A stretch of DNA of 64,000 nucleotides. It comes from Prorocentrum cordatum (lineage: Eukaryota > Sar > Dinophyceae > Prorocentrales > Prorocentraceae). Location: assembly GCA_963575745.1 (NCBI GenBank), contig CAUYUJ010019337.1:56001-120000 (forward strand), read 5' to 3'. A program made the position numbers and the translations under genes. Shown here one piece after another: positions 42,063 through 55,571 of the stretch (within the stretch, counting starts at the first letter, position 1; every line of letters starts with the position of its first letter). The notes under the pieces are model-generated. The model did no database searches and was not told the DNA's origin. It was given only the letters and a program-made list of their open reading frames with translations.

Positions 42063-43232
42063 CCCTTCCTGCTCCGCTACTCGTGCTCCCTCTCACGGCC
42101 GCTTTTTGTATGGAGCGCAAAGCGCGCGCTCGTTGCGCGCTTGTGGATGGGTCCTGGCCATCACCATCCATCTCCTCTTGCTTGTCCTACTTACTCGTTT
42201 CTGTTTTGTCCTCCCTGCTCCCTCCCCTTCCCCTTCCTCTCCTTCCCTTCATCCCTCGTTCCTACCCTCTGTCGCGTTTCCTCTTTTCTCGTTGGTCCGA
42301 TCGCGTTCCGCAACATTGTTGTAAACATAACTGCTTGTGCGCCCCCTGCCTGGCCTGGAGCATTTGTGACGGCTCGAATCAAAACGTGTGCGACGTTTCG
42401 TTTCTCTGTCCCCACCTCCCTCTGTCCGTCGACGTTTGCATGGTGGGTTTTCGATTGGCGGTCGTTTGCAAGCTTGTTCTGGGTTGACGTTCACTCAAAA
42501 CCTGCCAGAGCAAACGCCGGGCACTGCCTCGTGAGAACGCGTAGAAACAATGTCGGCCAAATATGGTGTTTTCGTTATGTTGCTGTTACCCTCACACCCA
42601 CCTCAAGGCCACCATAACAGCGACCACCAACATGGAACCATATCACCAGGAAATCAGAGCCGACAAGAACACGGGGACCACGGCCAAGGAGGCAAGGCAA
42701 CCAAACAACAACCAATATATATATATATATATATATATAGCTCTGAGATTCCGTATGTTCTCCTGGGGCGAAACAATGTTGAAAAAAACAAACTACTAAG
42801 GCTATTCGAATCACGGAAATCATTACGACACATCCACCATATGAATAGATAGCCACATATACTGTTCAGTGCTATAATAAGCAATGTGTTTCCTGTATGA
42901 TTGTTTGGACGCCTCGTTTCTTGAATATCAAACCAACCAATAGACAAAACTGGTCCTCTTCCGTTTATGTCGATGGATTGGCGTTTGTCGCTATGCATGG
43001 ATACGCAAATGCCAAAATATGGCTTCAGCAAATGCAACCTCACAGGACTGGCGGCCGCTGGAATGTACGTTTGACATGGACGCCAATCTCATCGAGAGAG
43101 AAAGAGAGAAAGAGAGAGAGAAAGGCGTGGAAACAAGAGGTTGACGCCAACACCCGAAAATTAAAACGCCCCAGCGACGGGACGATAGGAACAGGCAGGG
43201 GCGGAGCGAAGAGAACGGAATGACAAAAACAA

Positions 43233-43862
43233 TCAAAACGAAAAAAAACAAACGCAAACAGGCGAGCTAGAGCAAACAACAAGCGAACACAAGGCCCTCA
43301 TACCCGACGCCAACAGAAACCGCTGTTGCATAAGAAAGACGAAGGCGATAACACCATGGGGACTGGCGAGTGTGGCAAACGAGACCCTTGCAAAAAAAAC
43401 AACCCCCCTTTGCACTGCAACTACACATCTGTCATAACACGCGCGCACTCGCACACCGCCTTGCGGACATTGCACTACCAAACTACGCACAGTACACGGA
43501 TATTGCTTGAATGAAAACTCAAAATGTATACAATGTTGAAATATTCCTTCGCTGGCTCGGAACAGACCGTTTTCCTTTCCCCATTGCGAAATTCCTGCTG
43601 GCCTGCACCCACACGAGAAACAAAACTGCGCTACCAAATATCTGGATATATACATAACATTGGAATCACCTACTTCTGAAATCCAAAATTTCCCATGACA
43701 CACGGGGGCTTGCATAAAAATCATGAAGGCCAAGCCCCGCCCACTACTGCCGCGCAAAATGCGCGCGAGTTCCGCAAAGCATGGCCCACGGAAAACGAAG
43801 ACGGAGGGAAGAAAGGAAAAAAACGGCGAACGAAGACCAGACGAACAACTACAGAAAAACAA
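43233..43862 (-). CDS. 209-codon Cys/Phe-rich ORF, conserved in units 2 and 3
   Basis: The same 209-codon frame is intact at 43,233-43,862 and 51,218-51,847. In unit 1 it is split by indels into frames ending near 35,307 and 35,649. It contains ARILRGSSGRGLAFMIF and RACYDRCVVAVQRGVVFF. It is rich in Phe, Cys and Ser and has no recognised domain. Because units 2 and 3 are nearly identical here, conservation of the frame is weak evidence for coding. It probably derives from LINE or other repeat sequence. Confidence 0.2.
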   Translation of the reverse strand: MFFCSCSSGLRSPFFSFLPSVFVFRGPCFAELARILRGSSGRGLAFMIFMQAPVCHGKFWISEVGDSNVMYISRYLVAQFCFSCGCRPAGISQWGKENGLFRASEGIFQHCIHFEFSFKQYPCTVRSLVVQCPQGGVRVRACYDRCVVAVQRGVVFFARVSFATLASPHGVIAFVFLMQQRFLLASGMRALCSLVVCSSSPVCVCFFSF

Positions 43863-44900
43863 AAGGGTCGAGGATTTACATCAGCCAAACCAACCCGCGA
43901 CCTTGCGACCAATCTGGAAATCCAACTCTGAAAGAAAAACACGAGCATTGAGAACTACTGCAGCAAATGCCAACCGTTCAACTGGACGACACAATGCCAC
44001 ATGTTGGGTGCTATACAGAAAACACGAAAATCTGAAAGCACGACGTGTAGACCATACAGAGAAATGAAATCGCAAAAACAGCCATGCACGCCTCTCAACA
44101 ATTGTCTACAGTTCTAAATATGACAGACTCGAACCGCATTGTCTGCCATGCTTATACAAAACTGACGGAATCACATGGCAACAAAAAATCTGTCACCTGC
44201 AGGACCACACTCAGCACTTAAACCAAAAAATGGCGGTTCGAACTCACGCGGGTCGAGCTCGAACGACGGCGTCTGGCAACGAGTTTCGCAAACGAACGCC
44301 ACCCAACGAAGAAAGAATAACACAATATGGTGCCCAGGCTGGACAAGGATCACTATATAACGAAAATGCCGACGGCGCACGGGAGGAAAAACAGCAGCAT
44401 CAAGTGGAAAAAACTCGACAAAAGAACGCCGCCCCCTTGCGGAATATCGCCCGCAATTTCTGCGAGGCGGAAGGGTTTAGATTTTTACGGTCAGGAACAC
44501 CGATATCGAAAATATACACACTGCGAAGGAAGGGAAACAACACAAGCAAACAAAACGCTTCATCAAGCTGAAACTGAGCAGACAACGCTTAAGCAAAAAT
44601 ACGGTCATATAGTGGTACGGTTCGAAAACGATAAAAAAAAATGCGCCTGAACCAGCTAAACGGCAACGACAGACCTGCTTATAATGTGTTCTATAAGTGT
44701 ATATGAATATACATATGCTTGTGAAATGCTAAAACTTTGACATTGCACGCAACTGGCTGGCTTCTGGACACAACGTTTTTCTTTTTTTCAGATGAACATA
44801 TGTTCTTTGTTTATTTGCGTACTCATTCACCAATGTCGTAACATCAAAACAAAGCGGCTGGAAACAAAAAACCTTGGATATATGTGTTTTATGCGAGCTC

Positions 44901-45314
44901 TCAAGTGGTAGACCAGGAGCTAGCCCCGGTGAAAATTGCACATACGAACAACACCAATGGCGATCTCCTGGGAGTGGGGGCGGCGCCGCGCCCAGCAAAG
45001 AAAAACTGAAAACAGGCGGGGCCCAAGCCCAAGACGGCTCTATGGACGACCCCCAACATGCTGATATCGCGACGAGAACTGCGCGGGGCTAAATTTGATT
45101 GACACAAAGCGTCTGCATCTGTTGCACCGAGCGAACACAGAAAACGAGAAAGGAGAGCGTCCAGTGGAGCTTGAACACAAAACGAGGCGTGGCACACAAC
45201 AGACATTCTGTACTCGACGTGAACAAACAAACAACAATGAAAACGACAAATCCGGATAAAACGCTGCATCATCCAAAAGCACTCGACTACACAACTTTCA
45301 TTAATTTGGTTCAT
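44901..45314 (-). pseudogene. LINE C-terminal fragment, unit 2
   Basis: Identical in reading to the unit 1 fragment at 36,965-37,378, including RRDISMLGVVHRAVLGLGP. It is present because the whole 8 kb unit was duplicated, not by separate retroposition. Confidence 0.6.
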
Positions 45315-45499
45315 TTTAACTCTTTAAATTCGAAACAGAAAATCTTAAATCTATGTTCTATATTTCTTTTAAACAACCTCGGACATGCGGCAACTCCCCA
45401 CCACGCATCGGTTTTGACACTGTACAAACGGGGGAAGAAACTTCAAACAGTCGCAAAACACCAAGGAAAAGAGGCAGGAGGAGAAGAGAGAGGAACAAA

Positions 45500-46222
45500 G
45501 GAAAAATGAGAACGAAAAATTCAAGCAGGCGGCCGCCAATCCCGGAGGCCCAACAGAGGGTGGGAAGCGAATGGTTGCCTCAGCTGAACATGTTTTTCCA
45601 CTCTAGTAAGAGAGATGGCGCACGCAACACGCAGTTGCGCACCTGCTGCTGAACAACGCTATATGGACGGACATTCTGCAATCGAACCGCGCCAAATGGA
45701 GACCGCAACATGTAGTGCGGCGAACGAATGCACAAGGGTCACGAGGAGCGCGCGGAAAACGGGGAGAGAAGTCAAGGCAAACAAAACCTTTAAACATGCG
45801 CGGCCCGGAACCGAGAATGGCCCTGTGGATCAGTCCGAGGGCAACAATGCCCCGGCCAGAGGGAGCGGGCAGAAAGAACTCGAGCAAAGCAGTCTCGGCC
45901 GACCTGAAGCGCACAAAAATGGCTCCTGTATACTGTCGATCACACTTGAAACTATTCTTGATGCGTGGCTCACTGCTGCTGTGCGATATTGGGAGTATGA
46001 AAGCACGTGGCTCGTATATGATGAAATCCCGCACGCAATAAAACGACGAGAATACAGTAACGTCGTCGTACGCCAAAAAGCCTCGCTGGCGCATTTAGAC
46101 ATGCATGAGCAATTCACAATCAAAAACAATGCCTCACAATTTGAAATCGCCACCAAGTGGTCAAGAATTGGATAACACGTGCACGCTGTCTTTGGATGCG
46201 CGAAGTTCCAGTTCGCACGCAA
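45500..46222 (-). pseudogene. LINE post-RT and C-terminal region, unit 2
   Basis: Same frameshifted arrangement as in unit 1 (37,565-38,286), with GLIHRAILGSGPRMF and RRFIACGISSYTSHVLSYSQ. Only isolated substitutions distinguish the two. Confidence 0.6.
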
Positions 46223-46415
46223 ACATCGACAGCATCTTCGTCAAACAAATTGGCATCGCAGACGCAAAATGTCGTCTGCAAAAACGATTTCTGGGAACCC
46301 GCTCTGGCGAATCGGATGTTGAGCGTCAGCGTAAAATACGTTTTTTTTTTTGTTTTACAAGCTCAATATAACAATGCACATGAAATGGGAAAACGACACA
46401 CAACTTCATCTACTA

Positions 46416-46664
46416 CTACGAGGGCTGACCTAGCGGAAAGCCAATCCAACAGGACTGCAAACAAAAAGGCTGGCAGACCAACCGCCGCGAGTTTGGCACA
46501 AAGACGGTCGTGAACACTCTATCAAAAACACCAGACGCGTCCGAACAATACACTGCATCCTCTTTTCTCTGCGTGAAAGCGAGCAGCCAAAACATCACTA
46601 AAAACAGTGCGTCGCGACCGACGCGGCCGGGAACTGATGCGAACTGATGCTCTCGGAACTTCAC
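46416..46664 (-). pseudogene. LINE reverse transcriptase core fragment, unit 2
   Basis: Same 82-codon frame as 38,480-38,728, with PGRVGRDALF and YCSDASGVFDRV intact. Confidence 0.7.
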
Positions 46665-47673
46665 TTCGCGGCACAGCTGGGATAAAAATCGAAAACTGAA
46701 AAGTCGCTTAGCAACCTTCGATAACTAAGCAATAAGATGGATACTTCTGTAACGTCCTGGAATGTACCAATGCTCCTTTCACGATTCCGGCCACCTGCCC
46801 CGGCTCGGAGTTAGAGCTGGGCCTGAAACCCAGCACACATCAGCGAAATCTGGGGCCCACAAATGTAGACCATCCCCAACCGCCGTCGCATGGTTGTCGC
46901 TAACGCCTGCTGAAAATAGCATGAGCAAACCTAGTGCGAATTATACTGGGTCCCAATCTGTCTGGGAAATTATAGCAACGGACATGTCTGCAAGCTCGTT
47001 CTGAAAAATAACGCACAAACGTCACTTCCTACTTCAATAAACCCGCAGAAATACATACGCTTTAACAAACAAACACGACTTTTGTCAAACAAAATCTGTA
47101 TCAGCGTTAGGCAAACGAGAGAGAATGCATACCAATGGCAATACGTTTGTCTGTAACAACTTCCAATCATCTAAAGGTGAAATACGATAACCTACTTGCG
47201 GAAGAAAAAAAAAACAAAAAAAAAAATGTATATATTAATGAAACATAAAATTAGATTAAACAGACCGATGTGAAACGTCGAATTGTCTATTAAATACCAA
47301 TCCTGCTATCGCTCGATCGATCGTCGACAACGACTGCACTGAAAACATCAACGGTGTCCTGACTTTCAAATGTTAAAAAATAAATCAATTATATCAATTC
47401 TAGCATATCAAAAAAAAGGAAACCGCGATTTGCTGCTCGTATATAGTCTCGAATACCTCGCTGTAAACCAACCCTTCATCGCTCTCGGAATACATGGCAA
47501 ATGTGTGTTGATACTGTCAATTATATTACAATTTTATAAAACAAACTGCATTTACTGGAAAACGACTAGATCGAATATAATGCGATATACGAAAAAAAAA
47601 CACGCTAAAATAAACCCAAACTTCTGCGTACACTAAACAACACACACTTGGAAAATGAACAGAAAAAAAAAAA

Positions 47674-47736
<63 letters not shown>

Positions 47737-49394
47737 GAGAACAAACAACAACATCATCACCTAAACTAAATATAACGTCTTCTTCTAAACCGCACTGAAC
47801 GATAGCTATAAACAAAATACGTAGAACAACTCACAATAAATTTAAAACATATCTATAAAAAAAAAAAAAAAAAAAAAAAACAAATACGCAATATTAACCC
47901 TCAAAATAATGAAACTCGCCATCCAATGACTTTGAAAGCCCGGATTCGCCGCGACGATTTTTTTCTTTTTAATCGTTTCCGTATCCTAAATAGATTTCTT
48001 GTTTTCTCTACACAATATTACCATCATCAGCATAAACATTACTATCGCACCATAACTCACCATCATCGCATCGAACGATCCTCATTATCATGATTATCAC
48101 TGCTCGTTCACTCAAAACTTCGTTTCCATCATGATCATCACTACTTACGATCAGAATCGCACGATCACTCCCCTGCAACGCACATCATTACCATCACCAT
48201 CATCACGTCGATCATCACCACATCATGATCATTATCATTATTATCAATCATACATCATCATGAAAGACTGTCGTCATCATCCCTTCACGTTCATTCACCC
48301 AAAAACCTCGTCTGTGTGTAAATTGTGAGAAAATCTCAAGGAACCCTCTCGCTTTTGTCCCGCAATCATATTACAACGATCATCGCAGTGTAACTATAGT
48401 CACTTTTACACTCCTGAATCTCAATTTGGAAAAAAAAGCATGCAACAAACTAAAAAAACAACCAACCGAAGGAACGAGAGAATTATTTGCTGGGTATGTC
48501 TCAAACGATTTGCCTATTTCCGGGCTTCACATCTCACTTGGACAGCCGATCCAAACATACTGAATAATCGAAAAAATATCTAGTATATTAAACAAAAGAG
48601 AACGAAACAACCCATCTAAAGTTAATTTAGAACACATAAACTCAGAAATCGTTTTCCATATGCATATCAATTTTTATCCATCTATTTTCTTGTCAATAAC
48701 TGTAAGTTCTCTAACTTGGAACCACATATGTCTGTTTGAAATCAACTCAACATACATGTAAATATTAAATACATTATATAGTATCACGAATATAATGCCT
48801 TCAATACTTATTTATATATCATAAAATATACTACAATATTAATATGATCGCACGGTAATATAATTTACTATAATATAGATATAGATATATATATATATTG
48901 CGTGTCTGTGTATATGATTAGTTCACGCGGTAATGATTATTTCTCAAATAGTATTGCAAGTTTCAATGCAATTCAGATATGTTCCATTCAGTATAAGACA
49001 GCGTTCAACAATGCAAAATCGTTTCGAAGGATTAGCACGAATTGCGCAATAGATGGTGTCGGCATATTAATCACATTGAAATTCTCGATTTGGAATTATG
49101 TTAAGAGTGATGGTTTCAAACATTTATTGTGTTCGTTTCGAGTGTTTCTATATATATATACATATATATATATATATAATCACAAAAACGTGTATATGTA
49201 TACAGATCTGCTCGAATGCAATACAGACACATGTGAAAAAACAACAAATATGATATACAGAAACATACAGAAACATAGATGCCCACTACGCAAATACACA
49301 TGTTTATGTGTGCATACATATCTACACATGTACTCACATAGAAATGTGTGTGTATATGTATGTAGGCTACACACACACGCACATATACATATAC

Positions 49395-49442
<48 letters not shown>

Positions 49443-49818
49443 GTGTGTGTGTGCGTGCCCAAGCTCGGCGTGAGGAGGCCCCAGAAAACCTCAGGAAGCT
49501 CCAGGAGGCCCCAAGAGGCTCCAGGAGGTTCCAGGAGATCCCAAGAGTCAGGGGCACCAGAAGGCACAGAAACACTCAAAAGGCCCCAGGGAGTTGCAGG
49601 AGGCTCACAAGAGGTTCCGAGGCGGGGTCTGGGGTACCAGAAGGTACGTCGTTGATTTGGGAGGATGTTTTGTGCGAAGTCGCATTCTCTGAGAATCGGG
49701 GTCCAAATCGTTGAAATCATAATGTGTTGAAGATTTTACGGTAGGGTGTTGAAATTACCATTTGTTTTGGCCTGACATCACGATCTGCGTGAGGGTTGCC
49801 ACCGGTTTTTCATCAGAA

Positions 49819-50051
49819 TCCCACCAGCCCTTTAGGGCGTAGGTGGTCTAGTGAGTTTCCTCTGCCAGCCCCCTTCTTCCCCTTCGGGGTTTACCCCTCC
49901 CCTTACCCCTCCCCACTGACCTGGACGGGGCCGGTCGCGAGGTGTCAGAGCGTCCAAGATGGCCCAAGACAGCTCCAAGAGCGAACAGGCGAGAAAACAC
50001 AAAACATTGATTTTACCTAGGTTTTGGAAGGATTTTGGCATCTTGGGGGGG
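49819..50051 (+). mobile_element. TCCCACC element, 5' fragment ending at the unit 2/unit 3 junction
   Basis: Same sequence and breakpoint as 41,830-42,062. The identical flank (GTTTTTCATCAGAA) shows it is the same insertion carried through the tandem duplication. Confidence 0.8.
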
Positions 50052-52811
50052 CCCTTCCTGCTCCGCTACTCGTGCTCCCTCTCACGGCCGCTTTTTGTAT
50101 GGAGCGCAAAGCGCGCGCTCGTTGCGCGCTTGTGGATGGGTCCTGGCCATCACCATCCATCTCCTCTTGCTTGTCCTACTTACTCGTTTCTGTTTTGTCC
50201 TCCCTGCTCCCTCCCCTTCCCCTTCCTCTCCTTCCCTTCATCCCTCGTTCCTACCCTCTGTCGCGTTTCCTCTTTTCTCGTTGGTCCGATCGCGTTCCGC
50301 AACATTGTTGTAAACATAACTGCTTGTGCGCCCCCTGCCTGGCCTGGAGCATTTGTGACGGCTCGAATCAAAACGTGTGCGACGTTTCGTTTCTCTGTCC
50401 CCACCTCCCTCTGTCCGTCGACGTTTGCATGGTGGGTTTTCGATTGGCGGTCGTTTGCAAGCTTGTTCTGGGTTGACGTTCACTCAAAACCTGCCAGAGC
50501 AAACGCCGGGCACTGCCTCGTGAGAACGCGTAGAAACAATGTCGGCCAAATATGGTGTTTTCGTTATGTTGCTGTTACCCTCACACCCACCTCAAGGCCA
50601 CCATAACAGCGACCACCAACATGGAACCATATCACCAGGAAATCAGAGCCGACAAGAACACGGGGACCACGGCCAAGGAGGCAAGGCAACCAAACAACAA
50701 CCAATACATATATATATATATATAGCTCTGAGATTCCGTATGTTCTCCTGGGGCGAAACAATGTTGAAAAAAACAAACTACTAAGGCTATTCGAATCACG
50801 GAAATCATTACGACACATCCACCATATGAATAGATAGCCACATATACTGTTCAGTGCTATAATAAGCAATGTGTTTCCTGTATGATTGTTTGGACGCCTC
50901 GTTTCTTGAATATCAAACCAACCAATAGACAAAACTGGTCCTCTTCCGTTTATGTCGATGGATTGGCGTTTGTCGCTATGCATGGATACGCAAATGCCAA
51001 AATATGGCTTCAGCAAATGCAACCTCACAGGACTGGCGGCCGCTGGAATGTACGTTTGACATGGACGCCAATCTCATCGAGAGAGAAAGAGAGAAAGAGA
51101 GAGAGAAAGGCGTGGAAACAAGAGGTTGACGCCAACACCCGAAAATTAAAACGCCCCAGCGACGGGACGATAGGAACAGGCAGGGGCGGAGCGAAGAGAA
51201 CGGAATGACAAAAACAATCAAAACGAAAAAAAACAAACGCAAACAGGCGAGCTAGAGCAAACAACAAGCGAACACAAGGCCCTCATACCCGACGCCAACA
51301 GAAACCGCTGTTGCATAAGAAAGACGAAGGCGATAACACCATGGGGACTGGCGAGCGTGGCAAACGAGACCCTTGCAAAAAAAACAACCCCCCTTTGCAC
51401 TGCAACTACACATCTGTCATAACACGCGCGCACTCGCACACCGCCTTGCGGACATTGCACTACCAAACTACGCACAGTACACGGATATTGCTTGAATGAA
51501 AACTCAAAATGTATACAATGTTGAAATATTCCTTCGCTGGCTCGGAACAGACCGTTTTCCTTTCCCCATTGCGAAATTCCTGCTGGCCTGCACCCACACG
51601 AGAAACAAAACTGCGCTACCAAATATCTGGATATATACATAACATTGGAATCACCTACTTCTGAAATCCAAAATTTCCCATGACACACGGGGGCTTGCAT
51701 AAAAATCATGAAGGCCAAGCCCCGCCCACTACTGCCGCGCAAAATGCGCGCGAGTTCCGCAAAGCATGGCCCACGGAAAACGAAGACGGAGGGAAGAAAG
51801 GAAAAAAACGGCGAACGAAGACCAGACGAACAACTACAGAAAAACAAAAGGGTCGAGGATTTACATCAGCCAAACCAACCCGCGACCTTGCGACCAATCT
51901 GGAAATCCAACTCTGAAAGAAAAACACGAGCATTGAGAACTACTGCAGCAAATGCCAACCGTTCAACTGGACGACACAATGCCACATGTTGGGTGCTATA
52001 CAGAAAACACGAAAATCTGAAAGCACGACGTGTAGACCATACAGAGAAATGAAATCGCAAAAACAGCCATGCACGCCTCTCAACAATTGTCTACAGTTCT
52101 AAATATGACAGACTCGAACCGCATTGTCTGCCATGCTTATACAAAACTGACGGAATCACATGGCAACAAAAAATCTGTCACCTGCAGGACCACACTCAGC
52201 ACTTAAACCAAAAAATGGCGGTTCGAACTCACGCGGGTCGAGCTCGAACGACGGCGTCTGGCAACGAGTTTCGCAAACGAACGCCACCCAACGAAGAAAG
52301 AATAACACAATATGGTGCCCAGGCTGGACAAGGATCACTATATAACGAAAATGCCGACGGCGCACGGGAGGAAAAACAGCAGCATCAAGTGGAAAAAACT
52401 CGACAAAAGAACGCCGCCCCCTTGCGGAATATCGCCCGCAATTTCTGCGAGGCGGAAGGGTTTAGATTTTTACGGTCAGGAACACCGATATCGAAAATAT
52501 ACACACTGCGAAGGAAGGGAAACAACACAAGCAAACAAAACGCTTCATCAAGCTGAAACTGAGCAGACAACGCTTAAGCAAAAATACGGTCATATAGTGG
52601 TACGGTTCGAAAACGATAAAAAAAAATGCGCCTGAACCAGCTAAACGGCAACGACAGACCTGCTTATAATGTGTTCTATAAGTGTATATGAATATACATA
52701 TGCTTGTGAAATGCTAAAACTTTGACATTGCACGCAACTGGCTGGCTTCTGGACACAACGTTTTTCTTTTTTTCAGATGAACATATGTTCTTTGTTTATT
52801 TGCGTACTCAT

Positions 52812-53276
52812 TCACCAATGTCGTAACATCAAAACAAAGCGGCTGGAAACAAAAACCTTGGATATATGTGTTTTATGCGAGCTCTCAAGTGGTAGACCAG
52901 GACCTAGCACCGGTGAAAATTGCACATACGAACAACACCAATTGCGATCTCCTGGGAGTGGGGCGGCGCCGCGCCCAGCAAAAAAAAACTGAAAACAGGC
53001 GGGGCCCAAGCCCAAGACGGCTCTATGGACGACCCCCAACATGCTGATATCGCGACGAAAACTGCGCGGGGCTAAATTTGATTGACACAAAGCGTCTGCA
53101 TCTGTTGCACCGAGCGAACACAGAAAACGAGAAAGGAGAGCGTCCAGTGGAGCTTGAACAGAAAACGAGGCGTGACACACAACAGATATTCTGTACTCGA
53201 CGTGAACAAACAAACAACAATGAAAACGACAAATCCGGATAAACGCTGCATCATCCAAAAGCACTCGACTACACAA
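52812..53276 (-). pseudogene. LINE C-terminal fragment, unit 3 (diverged)
   Basis: Carries the same APLDALLSRFLCSLGATDAD and RRDISMLGVVHRAVLGLGP segments, in a slightly longer frame (154 codons) than in units 1 and 2 because of small indels. The point differences place it in the diverged part of unit 3. Confidence 0.6.
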
Positions 53277-53719
53277 CTTTCATTAATTTGGTTCATTTTA
53301 ACTCTTTAAATTCGAAACAGAAAATCTTAAATCTATGTTCTATATTTCTTTTAAACAACCTCGGACATGCGGCAACTCCCCACCACGCATCGGTTTTGAC
53401 ACTGTACAAACGGGGGAAGGAACTTCAAACAGTCGCAAAACACCAAGGAAAAGAGGCAGGAGGAGAAGAGAGAGGAACAAGGGAAACATGCGAACGAAAA
53501 ATTCAAGCAGGCGGCCGCCAATCCCGGAGGCCCAACAAAGGGTGGGAAGCGAATGGTTGCCTCAACTGAACATGCTTTTCCACTCTAGTAGGAGAGATGG
53601 CGCACGCAACACGCACTTGCGCACCTGCTGCTGAACAACGCTATATGGACGGACATTCTGCAATCGAACCGCGCCAAATGGAGACCGCAACATGTAGTGC
53701 GGCGAACGAATGCACAGGG

Positions 53720-53850
53720 ATGTTTTTTTTTTATTATTTGTTTAATATATATTTGTTATATATTTTTTTATTGTTTAATATTTTATTATTATTATTATTA
53801 TATTATTTTCTTCTTATTTTTTTTTATTTTTGTTTTATCAGCCTCAGACA
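53720..53850. repeat. T/TTA-rich block at start of the replaced part of unit 3
   Basis: T10, TTATTATTATTATTA and further T runs over ~130 bp mark the point where unit 3 stops matching units 1 and 2. A poly(T) start is what a minus-strand retroposon tail would look like on the plus strand, which fits the LINE fragment just beyond. Confidence 0.6.
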
Positions 53851-53984
53851 CACAATCTCTCTTGCCAAATCAGACCTCCAGGCAGGCGGCAAACGGCCGC
53901 CTGGCGACGAAAGACACCATGCCAAAAAACGAGCAGGAAGAGCGGACGGGGGAGAGGAGGGGAAAGAGGAGGAAGGGGGAATCA

Positions 53985-54925
53985 CCAAGCCACGCTCCAG
54001 TCAGCGAAGGAAAGGAGCGGGTGGAAAGCGGACGGCTGTCTCCAACTTAAAATACTGCGCCGTGCAGGCACACTCTGCCGAACGCAATACACGACAAAAG
54101 CTTGGAGGCGAGACTGAAAGTCTTGCACAGAATTGCCCTCAGTGATCGCCTGTGGAAGGATGTTGTACAAACGGATAGCTCCGAGTGGAGATCGCAACAG
54201 ATAGTCGGGCGAACGAGCATGACAAGTGTCACGAAAAATGCGATCACGACGACTGGCCCCTCTAGACCGGGTGAAGCGAAGGAGGGAGGAGCGGGGGCAA
54301 GGGAGAAGAAGGCAGAGAGCGGCGAAGGACCCAACCCGAGAACGGAACGATGAACAACACCGAGAATAGCAATGTCCCTCCGGAGAGCAAAGGAGGCCAA
54401 ATTGAACCGAAGATGATATACTGCAATGCGGAAACGCTGCGAGAACGCAAGAAGCCACTCTAAGAGGAAAAAAAGGATGGCATCACGACCTCCCCTGCCA
54501 AGCGTGTTCGCAAATTGAAATTCTCCGTAGCCCGCGGTCCGGAGAAGATGCGGGGTAAACGGTTCTGCTATTATTCGCTCTGCTGCTTTGGAAATCTGCG
54601 CTGTGAGCTGCAGGCCACGGTAATTATTAGGGTCGTGCTGAGAACGGCTTTTAAACAAAGGATGAATCCAATGTAATTTCCATATGCTAGGCTAGACGCC
54701 TGTTCTCACAATAAGCCGGATTAAAATAATGAGAGGCGAAGCAAGCTCGTCTGCGCATATTTTTAAAACACGTGCAGGAATCAAATCTGGACCAGTGCCA
54801 CTATCAGTACGAAAATCAGACAAAACGTGTTTCGCTCGCCGAAGGCGGAGAAGAGGGAGAGAAAGAAGGGGGAACAACAAGAGCAGGAAAAAAGAAGTAG
54901 GCATTGAGCTGCAAATCCAGAACAT
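53985..54925 (-). pseudogene. LINE reverse transcriptase plus C-terminus, unit 3 specific
   Basis: This is the most complete LINE piece in the window. It begins with SDFRTDSGTGPDLIPARVLK and CADELASPLIILIRLIVRTG (the K-GPDGIP-type start of an RT domain). One in-frame TAG follows, then SIWKLHWIHPLFKSRSQHDP, NNYRGLQLTAQISKAAERI, FQFANTLGRGGRDAILF and EWLLAFSQRFRIAVYH. It then jumps over the palm to RRDIAILGVVHRSVLGLGPS, and in another frame ends with LYNILPQAITEGNSVQDFQ, the conserved tail. The catalytic palm (motifs A and C) is missing here, so this is an internally deleted pseudogene. Units 1 and 2 carry different LINE sequence at this position. Confidence 0.7.
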
Positions 54926-55109
54926 ACCATTTGGAACGAAAAGACGAAACGAAAAGTTCTGCTTTTTCCGCGGCGGCTACGCTCCACGAGCCGTTCTCAC
55001 GACGAAATGGGAACAACTATTCTTTGAAACTTTAGACATCAGCTCGCGAGAAATATTTCACCAACCTTTGGACCCTGGTCGCAAAGACTTCAATCTACGA
55101 CGTGGTCTC

Positions 55110-55571
55110 TCAACAAAAGCGTGATATGCTGTAAGCAACGCGGAACTGCATGCACGAACGGCGAAGAAAAAGCATCGCTACCGGCAGCGGCCGCTTTCTG
55201 ACGAATACTCCACATTCTGGCAGCCAGGGATGGCTCGAACGATTTTCTATCGTCATCCTCGGAATGAACATTCGCATAGACTGCATTAAAATATCAGTCA
55301 TCTGCGGAAAAAAGGCTGAGAGCACTCCAATCAATCGAACGCAAAAAAGAATGCAAGCCACGCCAATTCGCCTCGGAACAAACGATCTTCGAAACAAATG
55401 GGTGGAAAAGCGTCCGAACAACACACTGCATTCTCTTTTCTCTGCGTGAAAACAAGCAACCAAAACATCACTAACAAGAATGCGTCGCGACCGACGCGGC
55501 CGAGAACTCATGCAAACTGATGCTCGAAACTTCACTTCGTGGCATATCCGGGATAAAAATCGAAAACTCAA
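55110..55571 (-). pseudogene. LINE reverse transcriptase fragment with FADD-like motif, unit 3
   Basis: Two interleaved minus-strand frames. One gives LGRVGRDAFLLVMFWLLVFT and ENAVCCSD, homologous to the unit 1 core. Further on another frame gives LFSADD, equivalent to the FADD motif C, followed by a stop and YFNAVYANVHSEDDDRKSF. A deletion has removed the palm between motif A and motif C. The 55,430-55,571 part aligns with units 1 and 2; the rest does not. Confidence 0.55.

Larger units (their letters stand above)
42063..50051. repeat. 8 kb tandem array, unit 2 (7,989 bp)
   Basis: Collinear with unit 1 at about 99% identity by eye. Length differences come mainly from microsatellites: a longer TA run at 42,716-42,740, a longer poly(A) at 47,675-47,735, an added ~24 A run at 47,859-47,880, and a shorter TA run near 48,890. 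The junction at 50,051 is identical to that at 42,062: ATCTTGGGGGGG joined to CCCTTCCTGC. Confidence 0.95.

Noticed and set aside
48902-49714. 270-codon plus-strand ORF in unit 2
   Set aside because: It runs through TA and TG microsatellites and the GGAGGCCCCAG block. The homologous positions in units 1 and 3 are broken, so the open frame is accidental.
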